A DNA stretch of 64,000 bases from Sitta carolinensis (Eukaryota; Chordata; Aves; Passeriformes; Sittidae): contig CM063285.1 of assembly GCA_032173965.1 (NCBI GenBank), positions 23,533,660 through 23,597,659 of the forward strand, read 5' to 3'. The translations under genes were made by a program, and so were the position numbers. Below, piece after piece: positions 1 through 13,320 of the stretch; positions within the stretch are counted from its first letter, which is position 1; every line of letters begins with the position of its first letter. A model generated the notes under the pieces. It ran no database searches. It was not told the DNA's origin and was given only the letters and a program-made list of their open reading frames with translations.

Positions 1-950
1 TAAGCAAATTCCTCCAAGCACAGCAAGGCCACAGCAACTCTTTCCAGAGGATGTTAATGCTGTTTCAGAATTTGAGAGGATTTATATCAGAATCTAATAG
101 TCTTTTTCTTGAAATAAAAGATAAATAAGCTCTTGTTAAACACAAATAAGATGAGACAGAATGTTAAATGAGTAAAAAAAAAAACAAAAAACAGCTAATA
201 CTTAAAAGGCAACTGGAATTTGGGGGAAAACAGTTTTAATTGCTCCAAAAGCAATTAAAATTTTTAAAATTTTTAATTTTAAAACACTTATGTAAAGCTG
301 ACATGGATTACTGATTTTGTAGTCGAGCAGAGAAAGAAATTCCTGTGAAACACCAAGCTGTTCAGTGATCATGTGTGCTTAGAGCAGGGGCATAAGCTAA
401 GGTTTGGTGGAAAGAAAGGGACAGGACAATCCAGGACTCCTGCTCTTCAAAGGCTTGCCTTAACTTCTTATGTACCTTATGTGCCTTTTCTAGGTAATTT
501 ACTTGACTATTATCTTTGGGGTTTTAGGAATTATTTTTAGGTTACAACCTACATAGCACTGCTTGTGCTATGTAACTGACCTTTGATATATCTTTACCTA
601 ATGTTTTAATATCTTAAACATTTTTAATAAAATGTATGTGAGGAAAATACCAGGATTTTGTTATTAGCAACTAAAATGTGAATGCTATTTCTTTCTCATT
701 CAAGTCAATAAGCATTTACATTACAAATGCCAGAACTTCCATGAATATTTGTAGTGAGAAAGAGAAATCAAAGAACTGTAAAGAGTGCCTTGTTTCTTAA
801 GAACCTCACAAAACCAAACCTTTCTCTCCAGCCTGGAGGTCACAGAACTTACAGGAAAGATAGTGAGGACTTTCATCCAGAAAATTGCTGAAACTTACGT
901 AACAGGTAACAGGGAGTGTCACAAATATAACTTTACACAAGACCAGTCTG
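1..950. other. Non-coding AT-rich DNA, no gene seen
   Basis: I see no recognisable gene in this stretch. It contains an A-rich run near 173-191 and AT-rich runs near 255-290. The one short open frame that begins near 785 runs into the CR1 fragment and shows no codon pattern or family similarity. Confidence 0.6.
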
Positions 951-1370
951 AAGAGGAAAGGCCACAAAGATGGTGAAGGATCTTGAGGGGAAGCTGTGTG
1001 AGGAACAGCTGAGGTCTCTTGGTCTGTTCAGCCCGAGAAGAGGAGGCTGAGGGGAGAGCTCATCGCAGTTACAACCTCCTTGTGAGGGGAAGAGGCAGGG
1101 GCAGGCACTGATCTCTGCTCTGTGGTGACCAGGGACAGAATCCGGGCAAAGAGCTTGAAACTGAGTTGGGTATCAGGAAAAGGTTCTTATCCTAAAGGGT
1201 GGCTGGGCACTGGAACAGGCTCCCCAGGGAAGAGGTCACAGCACCAAGCCTGACAGAGTTCAAGAAGTGTTTGGAGAATGCTCTCAGGCACATGGTGTGA
1301 TTCCTAGGGTGTTCTGTACCAGGAGTTGGAACTCAACAGTCCTGATGGATTCCTTCCATCAGCAACTGAT
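951..1370 (+). mobile_element. CR1 LINE 3' fragment
   Basis: This is the 3' portion of a CR1 (chicken repeat 1) non-LTR retrotransposon in sense orientation. Recognisable blocks occur in the expected order: the 'cacaaagatggtgaagg' block, the 'gttcagcccgagaagaggaggctgaggggagagctcatcgc' type segment (1027-1067), the 'ggcactggaacaggctcccc' type block (1206-1225), the 'gaactcaacagtcctgatgg' type block, and the 'ttccttcca' ending. It covers the end of ORF2 and the short 3' UTR, with the 5' part missing, as is usual for truncated insertions. It is diverged and carries no usable reading frame. Confidence 0.88.
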
Positions 1371-4300
1371 TTGTCCAACCGAACCAATATCTGCTTCCAA
1401 GAAATTTTTTTTCCACAAAGCAACTCGGTCCTAAATTTGCAAGTCCAGCATGTATCTTACATCCTTCTCTCCATAGGAATCTCTTTAAGGACAGAGGGAT
1501 GTATTCAATGAGTTGCTTTTTATGTCTCACTTTTGAAATTTGCATTCCTCTTTTCTCAGTCACTTCACTTACCCATTTGGTTCTCTTGTCTGAGAAGATA
1601 CGGTTTTCAGTTAACCACCTTACTTTCTACTGTGATGCTGGGTATATGATACGCTCTTGGAGATCTGCAGCTTTCCCAGTCAAACAGTACTTCTGATCAT
1701 ATTAAACTTCTTTGTTGTTAATATAATTGACCAAGATCTTGCTTAATCTCCCAAAATAAAACATTTTCTATAAGTGGCCATGGTCCACATCTATCAGTTT
1801 CCATGGCCATGATAAAAATGTTAATTTCTTGTGATAAGGGAAAAAATACTTTCCTTCAAATTTGTAAGTCCTCATTCATGGACTGGAAGCTTCCAGCGGC
1901 CTTCTATTTCAGTGAAATGAAGGATGTATATAAGTAGAGATGCTATTCAGAAGGCTAGCAAGTGAAGGCAGGATAATGTCTAGAGGGAAATTACTATGTT
2001 TAAAAACAAGATAGGTTTAAAATATTTCTAATTATAATTAAATTTTGCCAAATTGATAGAAGTCCACTTACATCTGCATATGTAAAAGGTTCATGTGCAT
2101 GTATATGGAGAGATAGATGCATATTCTAAATTACCAGATAGTATCCTCTAACATAAAATCAGCTTCAATTCCCATCCATCTATAGATGTCACAGTATATT
2201 AATCACTGAGATTGAAAAGAGCTATCATATCTCTAATGGGACATCTGGCATAATAGACAGGCAGGCATATTTTCATTCAGCTACTGAGGCCTCAGCAAAT
2301 TATATCTGAAGCTTTGGATTTTGAAAGTACTTTTGTTCAAATGGAGCCCGTTTTGATAATGATTATATGTTAAAGCATAATAATGGAGCGTCTTTATAGT
2401 TCCAATAGGGAAGCAAAGTACACTATGTGGAAACATTAGAAGTATTCATCTCTAAATGTCACTCAGCTACAAAGTTTGACAATTGCTCAGACTAGCCCAA
2501 ATAGGAACCTGGGGAGCAATACAAAATCCTGATATTGGACAGATTTTGAAAGGCATGGGGGGACTACAAAACCCCATTGTAAGTACTGTCTGATACTCAT
2601 CACACAGTAATCGTTGAGCTCTCTGGAATAGTAAAAGAAAATTAAAATATGAGTATTTGTTCAAACAAATACGAGTTCAGAAAAGCACAAATGGTAGGCT
2701 GCTTCTCCAAAATGTACATCTTTATAATGTAGAAAAAGACAAAGCTTTAGTCAGACATTTACATTAAATATTTGGGTAGTTACATATTTTGTATATTTCA
2801 ATTGATCAAAATATCTTTTTATTCAGCCTTAGTTTTATGCTTGAATGAACCATGATTTGACTTTACTCATACAGCTGAAGTTAAGGATACACAGATATGC
2901 TTTCCTGGATTATTTATCCAAGTCCTGATCCTTATCATAGGCCTCTGTATGTAAACTGATTTTTTTCAATTGGATTTAAACCAGGCAACTAATGTAGCAA
3001 AGCAACAGCCTCATAATTATAGCTGCCATTGTTATCAGTTGTTTCTCCCATTTTTCATACAAATGTTTCTTATTGATGCTCAATATCAATATTCTGTGAT
3101 CATGCATTATTGAGATTTAATGTGAGTTCTGCTATTGATTTCAGCAAGGGAAGACCCCTGGTGAGAAAGGAAAACAAAAAAGAGTAGAGTGTTTTGTAGG
3201 TACCAGAACAAATTTCATGCTGAAATCAATATGTTTATAGGTAGTGTAAAGCCAGTCAGAATTTAGACTGAATAATCTTGAGCAATTAGGTGTACCCAGA
3301 CTTGCATGGCTTCAGCCTTCTATTGATTTTGTCATTGCCTTACAACGTGTTTTAGTAGCAATTATACTTTCTGGCAAACTTTTTTTTCTCTCTCAGCATC
3401 TAAATTGTTGCTTCTTGATTAATCAACAGGAAAAATCAATGCTCTATCCATTGCACTTCCAAGCTTTAATTCACTTACCATCTGTGAACTAATCAAACAT
3501 TGATCTAGCTATGTCAATAGGCAGAAGGCAAATTTTTTTATACCACTATATTTCCTTGTCATTAAACGTTATGTTCTAGTTCATTCACTGCAAGTCTAAA
3601 TATTTAGTGTAGTTCAAAAAACAAAATCTCCTCTCAACTTTAATTTCTTTTAATTAAAAAACTCATACGATGTTTTACATCCTTTTGCCTATTTTCTGTC
3701 ATTCATTCTATACTAGTGCAGGATTACTTTTGCAAACAAAAGTCTAAAGTACTTTTTCCAAGATGATTTTAATAGACTGAAACAAGAAAGAACAATTCCT
3801 TTTTCCTTGTTGTCCAAAATTACTGTCCATCATTTCAATTCTATTGCCACTGACTTCCTCCTCTCTTAATAGAACGGTTCTATTTTTTTTTAAATGAGTA
3901 AATTCCTAGTAAAGTTTTTTTTTTTTCCTCCATGAGTTTCCTTGTCACTGCTTATACAATTTTGCTTACTATATGTCTCTAGCTAAATGTCAAACAATTT
4001 TATCTGAAAAACAGCTACCAGCACTTTTGAGAAAAGGCAGGGTTAAACTCTTATTTACTGTTTTTGTGGAAGCAATTACCAAATGGTAACTCTACTGTTT
4101 TTATTGCCCAGCCCTAGGGCTATCATGGTTGAAAGAAGTAAAAATAATCATAACGATCAGCATCAGCCCTAGTAATATTAGTACATTAAAATGTGAAAAT
4201 TTAAAACAAAATAGAAAACAGAAAAACAAAAACATAAATACACAAAAAAAAAGGATTCCAGAGCCCTTTCATACCTTGGATTAAAAGACTTTTTTAAAAA

Positions 4301-7300
4301 ACAGAAGTGTCTGCACTAAAGGGAAAGAGACCTGACTGTCCTGCCTGCTATATAAATGATCACTAAAAATAGCTAAAGCAAGAAGTAAATAGGTAGACCT
4401 CCTTTATGTCAATTAGCTTTGCCTTAGGGAGACTAGATACCCTGAATATATTTTAACAGATCATGTTAATTACTCCAAATCTGCCCTTCAACTACTTCAC
4501 TTCATGAAGCCTTGATGTCTACCTGGAAATACTGGAGATATTGGAAATAATGTAATTTTTTTTACGTGCGTTGTCTGTACAGGATATGGAATTAGGCATC
4601 TGTAATTACTTGAATAGATGTTGCCAAGTGGTCATCACTCTGGATCTTAAGTCTCTTGCCCTTTGATCTAAATACAGATACCTAATTATTGACCCCCCAT
4701 CTATTAAGGTTATCCTGCCTGGGGATTGATATGAAATCCTGTCTGTTAGTGGTAATTAGTGTATACAGCATTGTGACTTTTGTTTCAGTAACTAAAATAA
4801 GTTTAGACTTTGATTTATATTGTGCATTTTTAGCTTCAACCCAGTATCTCATTTATATTTCTTGGTTTAGCCACCTAATGGACTACAGAGTTTAAGGATT
4901 TGTCTGTTACAGTTCCTAAATCTTTATTTAGGTGGATGCCCTGATGCTCATTTTTCATTTAGAAATTATACACTGTCTCTTTTTTTTGATCCAAACTTAT
5001 TAGTCTGCATGTATCTGCATTTGTCATCCATGAGCCAGGTGCATTTATTTTTACATCATTATGTATTGCATTGCTTTACTTCATCTGTGGTTTTTTCTAA
5101 GCACAGCTGATAGAGTATTAGGAACTAATCCCAAATTCACCAAATCGTTATATTTCTTTTCACTGATTTGAAGAAAAGAAACACTGAGGTTGAATCTGTA
5201 CAATTTATACAGGTGTCTACAACTTGGACAAGTATTGGTAAATGACATGATCTTCCTTAATTACTCTACATTCATGAATTATCAACCATAAATCATTGCT
5301 CAGATTGTCCTGTCTGATATTTACTGTTCCTTAATTTTATTTTTGTTTTAATTTCCAGAATGATTGTCATCCCATGGCAAAGAAGAAATTGAATTGGCAT
5401 GATGTGTTGAGGCAAGTAAGCAAATACCTCAAATGTTAATAATCCTTCATTTCACTTGCTTATCTGAGGGTGAATGGTTTTCTTTCATTAGCACAAGAGT
5501 ATATACTCTATTTTTCAGATGTATGTGCAAAAATGTATGAATATTCTATGAATGGCTACACAAATGGGTATTGATTTCTCACCTGCTAATACATAACCTT
5601 ATAATTAATTTTTTTATTCAGTTTAAAACTATATAATTCAATTGAATCATATTTTACTGCTTGGCAAGGTATAAAACTCTGATTATAAATCAGATACCCC
5701 CTTCAGATATCTGCTGGAAGCACAATCTGCTCTATATAAAACACTTTTTTGTATGGGTTTCTATTCTTGTTTATCACTACATTCCACTCAATTTGATCAA
5801 AAGACCATAATAAAAAACGCTGATGATCTTAAATGTGCTTTCCTACAGTACTACTCTTTAAACTCTGCTGGTTTGTTTATTTATTTATTTATTTCATCAT
5901 CTTTTCCTACAAGGAGGAAGGTCCTGACTTCTGTTGCCAGGACCTGGCCCTTAGTTGACTTTATGCACAACTCCATTGTTTTGGGAAAACATACAACTTA
6001 AAGTGGGCTTTTTGATACTGTATTTAGCACATTCTCAGTGAAGTCTGGCCTGTAAGATTTATTCAGCAATATCCAGAAATTCACAGACAGGCACAGTAAC
6101 TAGGTGAATCCTGGAGACAGGAAAATATATTTCTCATTAGATTATAAAGATGGACAGACACACTCAATAGAAAAATAGTGTATGGAAGTTAACTTTTTAT
6201 TTACATATTTAAAGACGTTTTCCAAAGCAGTCTTAAAAATCTTCTCGCACGTTTAGTGCATGAGAAGCTATTAATGAAAAACACAACTGTGTAAATTAAA
6301 CTCATGAATGGGGGAGAGTTAGAGAGCTGTTCTAAGCCATGTCAGGGACCTTTTTTGCTGCTAAATGAGAAATGATGTAAACTCGGTAGTTCCAAAACTC
6401 CTGTAAAGCAATAGAAAGTCTTTTGGCAGACAGATTAGGTCTGCATAGACTGAATATCCAAGACTAAGCAAAACATCATTACCTCAGAATGATAACTACC
6501 CAAGTAAAACCAATTCTAAGGTGTTCTGCCCCTGGACATTGCATTAGCCTCATGTAAGCCCTCCATAACAAGGCGAATGCTAGGTTCTCTTTCTCTACTC
6601 ATATATTGAAAAAATATTTATGTTTATTAAAAAAAATCCTCCATCAGCCTTGAATATTATGAACCCTTTTTCTGTACTTTTGTTCACATCAAATCCCCTC
6701 TGATTATGTAGTACACATTATTACTTGCATACTGCAATTGCATAAATAATTTCTTAGGGAAAAAGCAAATATAAAGTTTAAGAGCTTATTTAAGCAGGTA
6801 TTTTAATATTTATAATACATTTAATCTAGAAGGCAGTTAGATCCAAGTATCTTGATAAACTGATATTGATTTGTTTAACTGCCTTAAACAAAATAGATAG
6901 TATAATTTCTCTTGTTGTTCATTAGTAAATGCTCTGGGTTTTCTGGCTTTATTTTTTAAGTGGTTGGCAGAATGTTTGGGGGAAACTGAAGCATCTTTTG
7001 TAAACTGCAACATAAATTTTTTCTAAATTTTATTTTCATATTATGTTTAGAACTATGATCATTGCAAAGATTTATATTCTCACAAAATATAGTGATGAGA
7101 TTTTCAAAAAATAGATTTAATAGTTCCCTTTAGAGAGTATGAAAATTATTTTGGGAAGAAGTAACTGAATTATACACAGGAACATCTACAACATTGATGT
7201 GAAAAATGCACAAGCAAATGTGAAATTTATGAAAACCCCAGTCATTCATTGTTACTCAAAACTGAATGAAATCATAAAATTGCTGCTGGAACATTCTCAG

Positions 7301-10300
7301 CAGGCTTCAAATATATTTTTCAATTATATAAGAGTCATTCACCATCTGTCAAACCCCATATCTGATCATTTATCTATATGATGACTCACTGCAGGGTGCT
7401 GTAAGTATCACCGTAATTCAATCAATACTCTGTCTACTTGCACCCATCCTGTGTCCATATCATTCATTCCTTGTAACCTACCAGCAACATGGAAAGGAAG
7501 GCATCTGTGGCTGCTGTCTCATGGCAGCTTCTGTCTTTGGACACATCTGTCCTGCATCCATCCCATCACCGCTGAGTCCGTTCTCATTGCAGCACCAGTA
7601 AACAAAAAGCTCCTTCAGCCCATGCTTCTCCCAAAGAAAGAATGGAAATTTTCCCAGGGAAGTTGACATCTTGAGAAAAGGCAATTATCTGATATAAAGA
7701 AAGAGTGAAAAGGAGATACTGTTCCACAGAGATAGAGCCTCTCCATGGAAAATATCAACAAGGTCTGGTGCAAGGAAAATAGTGTGGATGTTCCTTATTC
7801 CTCTTGTAGTTAAAGCTGTTCCTTGTGGGAGAGAATTCCTCTTCTCCTCTCCTGCAGGAGATCATGGAACCAGGCACACTCTGTGGAATGCAAATATCTG
7901 AGATTATTAATTAAAAGCTGCCTGCAGTGCTGAAATTTGGTGAGTATAAATGCTGAGTAATTTTCCAGGACCAACATGGAAAGGGTCTAGAAAAGGAAAA
8001 CCTGTGAGATAAGTTGCAACAAGAGTTGCATATATGTTTCAAAAAGAAGCTTCTGCTATTAAACATCACAATTTCGAATTTTTATTAATCCATGCAATTA
8101 AAATTCTCACAGCAAATCAGCATATATTAGTACAAAGTCATTAGACTGGCATCCAGTTTATCTTTCCTTGTAATCTGGTAGTTGTACACCATCCCTTTTC
8201 CCTAAGAAAGCTAAGAAAGGGTCTCCTTTGAAGCCAGTTCTACTCTGTTTGTATGCTTTATGCAAGTAACCAGTCTGGATGAACTTAATCAAGGGCTCTT
8301 TATTCTGTGTGATAGGGATCTGTTAAAGAAAAAAGTTTCCACGTGGAATAATTAGTCATTGAACAAGATCTCCCAGCTAAAAGAGCCTTTCTTGAAGGAT
8401 GTACTTACAAATTAACTAACTTTCACCAGTGTGGGTGGAAAGCAGTGCAATGTTTCTTTATGCAGAGTAAAGAAAGGAATACTCATTTGTAACAGACTTC
8501 CATTTGGTTAGTTAAATTTTACAGTGGCACAAAATATGGTTTCTAGATTTGTTATTAATTGACTGTAGAGTTTTGAAATGTGTCAGCAGTGAGGGTCAGC
8601 TATGTAAATGTTAATTTCACTGGTAAAATGCAACAGAATTTAAAATTTAATGAGAAACGCTTATCTGAAGTGGGAATAAGAGAAAAGTTATTACAATTTC
8701 TAGTGGTATAGGTGTACAGGTGTTAAGATTTAACCCTGCTCATGGGAGAGGTTGAAACACTTCTCATCAATAATGCAGAATAATAAGGATAATGGCATGA
8801 AACTCTTAGATCACCTTCTATTTGCACCCAGAGTATCATAAATTATTACTCTCTGACATTAGGTTAATCGGTGTACACAGATCCCGGGAGAAGATTTTCC
8901 AGGTCTTTTCCTCTTCCGGCTTGTTTTCTGCCTCTACAGAAGGAAGAGTCACCTTGGAATTTGAGTGACTTTATCCTTTTCCCTCAGCTCAACACAGAGC
9001 ATCCACACAGAGCATCCTTCTGTCAGTGATGAAGCAACAAAACACCTTTCTTAGTTATTTTAAGTTAAATACTCAAAAGCATAGGCACCTAAAATATAAG
9101 AAGTGATTAGTATTCTAGGAGAGGACACAGTGAACACAATGCTTCACTTTATGTAAATAAAGCAGGTAATAAATACAAGTGAGGAGATAAGGCTACAGCT
9201 AAACTATGCAGAAGAGATGTAAGAGATTAATGCATGCTAATAAATTTTGCTTGAAGTAAGGAACCATAGCCAAGTAAGGAAAACTTGTCCCAGAAAAATA
9301 GAAATAGAAAAAATATGGATCACAATTGCTGGCAAAAATTCTAAATGTGGATATTCTCATCTGCTTTTAAGTGATTTTATCTCCAGTATTTGGCCAGCAT
9401 TAGCATCTGACACGCATGAGTGGTCAAAACTGGAAACTGGCCCCCAACTTTGAATATGAACTTCAATACAAGAGCACATCAACTTTGAAGATCCTCAGAG
9501 AAAACATAGAAAAAATCCTGACAATTCTCACTTCAAGTTCCAGCCCAAGACTGATTATCAGGGATCTTCTCCCTACTGCAACAGAAGTAGCAATTAAAAG
9601 AGGAAAACCAAGACATCCTAGAAGGCCAAATATAACCTAGACAACTTGAGAAACATATGAGGAAAGTCACAGAATACACATCATGTGCTTGTGCATTCTT
9701 GCAAATACATAAAAAATAAAATATTTGTTTCCTTTAAATAAACAGAACAATAAGTTCTGAAGCATGTTGCATGTTATTGTACAAAACTGGCAAGTAATGC
9801 AACATTTTTAATGCTCACATAAAATAAACAAATATGATTGCAATTGCCCTGAATGAGTTGAGACTTCCTCAGAGTAATCTAAGCAGATACATACCTTCTT
9901 CTGACAAAAATGCATATGAAAATGGCCTCTTGCTCAATAATAAATGAAACAGACTGGTTAACCAATCTGTTATTTCTTTGGTTTTGTGTTTCTTTTTATA
10001 TTCCTAGCAGAATAAATAGAATCAAAGCTTACAGTATACTAAAATATTGTCTAATATTTACTTGATTTTTCTTTTTCATTATTGGAGTAACAATAATCTA
10101 AAAAAATAATTATACACCTTTTTCCTGATTTTGAAAAATTAAACTCTTATTAACTCTTCAAAATGCTAACTGTATGTTATAATCACATTGATGAACTCTA
10201 ATTGTTAATTTTTCTTCATTGCACAGAGAGCTGCAAGCCAAATTACCCATTTTGCAGGCTTTTGCTTTGTGATCCACTAGCCTAGAGCATCTGAAAGAGG

Positions 10301-12764
10301 TTCTTTGAAACTGTAAATGCTAATAACCTTTCCATGAGTAATCTGTCCATTCTCTGGTACTTTAGTATTGTTGGTCTAGGCAAGACCAACGTGTCCAGTT
10401 AAAGAAAAATAAATGAGGTTAAAATCAAATTCTACTAATTTAAATTGGACACTCCTATAGAACTGTCCATATTGGTATTCAGTTGTTCTGGGGCCTCCTG
10501 CTGCATTTTTGTTCAGAGTAAGACTATTAATTTACAAAGTTTAGTTCTTTAGGCTTTATACTTCAACACGATCAATGTTTGGTGCATAAATTTTATTTAG
10601 ATTTAAGTCACATTTTACTGAATAGCTAGCCCTAAAATTTTATAAGGACTCCAATTTAGCATAATTTCTTTAAGCAGGTGGCTGAGTTGGTTAGGAAATT
10701 AGGATTTCTCAGTCAGTAGACCATTTCTCAGTAAGGATGTAATCCATTGCTTAGTATGAGAGTGGAATAGACATGTCACTCCTTTATGAAGTTTGACAGC
10801 CATTCTCCTAATTTATCAAAAACAGATAATATGTTGGTTAGAAGAAAGTAGAGTCAAAATCATAAGGGTTATGTGTTAAAGAGCCAGTGAAAAGTTACCC
10901 CTCAGGACACTAGACACCTGGTGAGACTTCTTGGTATTTATTAAATTCCAAATGGTGACATTTAGGAAGGCAAAAACACATAACCTGCTACTAATAATCA
11001 GTCAAGATGCTATTGCCTATATAAGCATAACTAAAATAATAGCAGATATGTTTATGTATACACATGCATAAACACACATACACCAGAAGCTACAAAATCA
11101 TTAAGCCATATGCTGATCCATGTATTATTTAGCATTCTGTTATTCATTTGTCTATTTATATTCTTTCTTCAAAAGGTTATATAACGTGCACAACTACTCA
11201 TCCACTTTGTCCATTCACACCACTTGGCTCTGGGATATCTGCTGATATTGATGGACATGCTGGAATTTGATTTTTTGTGTTCAGTCACACACCCTTTAGA
11301 AAAAGTGTTCATGGGTAACCTGATGAAAAGTTCCAAAACACTTCAGAATCCACATAAGAACATCAGCAATAGACATGCAAGATTCTGACTCTGTGTATTG
11401 ATAATTTACTAAAGAGTTAACTGAGAGGAGATTTGGAGTGTTTGGAGTGTTTTTTTTCCTAACCATCAAGGCAGAAAGGATTTGGTAACAATGGACCTTG
11501 TGCAAAACTGATTTGTTTAAGGTTTCTTTTTAATGTTATTAAAAATTAATTCATGTTTTTTTGTAGTCCATAAAAATAATCAAAGTGTAAACAGATAAGA
11601 AGGCTTTCAGGAAATTCTGGGACAGCCTCTGAAATGTGACACCTTTGAAGATGGATTAATGGATCACATATGCACATACTGGAGAGAAGATCCAACAGAG
11701 TCTAAAAACTGTAAGAAAATGCACAATTCTATGTACAGGGTACCAGTTAAAAGATTTGTATCCAGGTCTTTAGGCTGGTTACTGTGCCATTATACCCTTG
11801 AATAAACTCCAGATTAATGTTACCAAAGGAAGAGACATAACTGCATGAATGGAGATCCTGGAAGAGACAAGAAGCATATTCAGAAGCAATATCATGGCCA
11901 GTATGATTAGCTCTCCCTGAATTAATGGTTGGTAGTTCTACTTGGATGTCAGTGATTCCTAGAGATCAGTAGTAAATCAGTGTCAAGAAGTTTCAGAAGT
12001 ATATGGTATGTCTTAAAGTAGCTTTTGGGATGAATCATCAGGCAAAAGAAATCAAACATAGCGAATTCACACATTGCAAATTACATTAAAAGCGATACAT
12101 AACTATACAAGATTTCTAACTGTGCTATTACCTATTTGCTGCCATTACTCTAAATTTAAAAGCTGATCATCAAAACCAAGTGAGATAAAACAGACATAAA
12201 ATGAAGCCACAACAATAATTTAGCCCAATCTTAATTGCAATGATTTATCATTGTCCAGTGGGCATTGCAAAAAAAATTAACAAATCTTGCAGAAAGATTA
12301 ATTGGTACCCAGTAATAAACCCAGTCTCCACATCATACATAAAATTAAACATGAAGTTTTCTCATGAGACTTGGATTATTAAGTACTTGAATTATTATCA
12401 CTTTAGTGTTTCTATTCTGTAGAATTTCCATTTTTGCTTTAGCTTTAACTGAAATCACATTTGTGCAGAATTATCTTGACAGCCTCAAGAATCATGAAAC
12501 AGATAGTGCTCAGTGCTGTTTTGTGATGAGCTTGGCCTGCAGCGCTCTCAGACCTTGCTTCTCTCACCAGGAGAACCCAGGAACCTGATGAGGTCCCTTA
12601 TGGATCTGTCTGCTTCATTCCACCCAGCTCTTTCCAAAGGGATTCAGAGCCCCATCACTTCTGAGTGTAATCCTCTTGCAAAAGGTAACATCTAAATGCT
12701 GTAATACTGTTGAGTAATGTGAGCAAACTGGTGCTGAGATTAACAGTGTTATGAGGGGAAAAAC
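1371..12764. other. Long AT-rich non-coding stretch, no gene recognised
   Basis: About 11.4 kb in which I recognise no gene, RNA gene or young repeat. Open frames are under about 85 codons on both strands and look random. Small local features include T-runs (3888-3930), a TTTA microsatellite (5873-5895), a 12-bp perfect palindrome (3415-3426) and a 7-bp stem hairpin at 10,372-10,390. Several high-complexity blocks (3400-3540, 7880-7960) have homeodomain or octamer-like cores and could be conserved non-coding elements, but this cannot be shown without alignment. Confidence 0.5.
5873..5895. repeat. (TTTA)n microsatellite
   Basis: A run of about five TTTA units, visible by eye, ends in 'tttcatc'. 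It is an ordinary short tandem repeat. Confidence 0.85.
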
Positions 12765-13320
12765 TGTTGGGACACATTCAGTGTGGGCAGCTCTGTGAGC
12801 AGCTGCAGTGGGAGCTGCAGGTTCAGCTCCAGATGGTGGGAGCTGAAGTGCTGACACTTTGTATAACAAAGGGCCCAGGGACCTGTGGCTCAGCCAGGTG
12901 ACCAGACACTCAGGCCACAACAGGAGCCAAGGACACCAGACTTTGCCCCCTTAGACTGAAGGTATAAAATCCCAGGGTTTTCTTTTTTTGGCCTCCTGCC
13001 TCAGAGGCTCCAACTCAAGCTGTTGCTCAATTATTGCTCCAATATTAAAGGATCAAGACATCTGAGGCTCTGCTATGGGAAATCTAGGACTGAACTAGTA
13101 AGGAAACCTGGTGTGACTGTGTGAGTGCGTGGTCCCAGCTCAGGTGGTGTGTGTCTGCCAGAGTGGCTCCTGGATGGTTGAACCAGGAAGCTCCCCTAAC
13201 AGAACTCAGGGCTCTGTCTTCAACAGATCAGTGCAGAAACCAGCTGGGTGTCCTGCGATGGAAAGCACCTCACAACGAACCCAAACTCCTGAGAGATGAA
13301 GAGAAAGATCCAGTATGACA
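12765..13320 (+). mobile_element. Probable ERV LTR, plus strand
   Basis: This GC-richer island in AT-rich DNA has LTR-type signal order: a TATA box (tataaaa, 12,963-12,969), a CT-rich stretch, and then an ATTAAA polyadenylation signal about 75 bp downstream (13,044-13,049). The U3-like part (12,765-12,960) carries tgagcagctgcag-type repeats. No matching target duplication was found, so both ends are approximate. The 3' portion (about 13,130-13,320) may already be internal or flanking sequence. I infer a solo or truncated LTR, and the family is not identified. Confidence 0.55.
12963..12969 (+). promoter_or_regulatory. TATA box of LTR
   Basis: The sequence tataaaa lies 75 bp upstream of ATTAAA, the usual U3/R spacing in a compact LTR. 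Activity is unknown. Confidence 0.5.
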
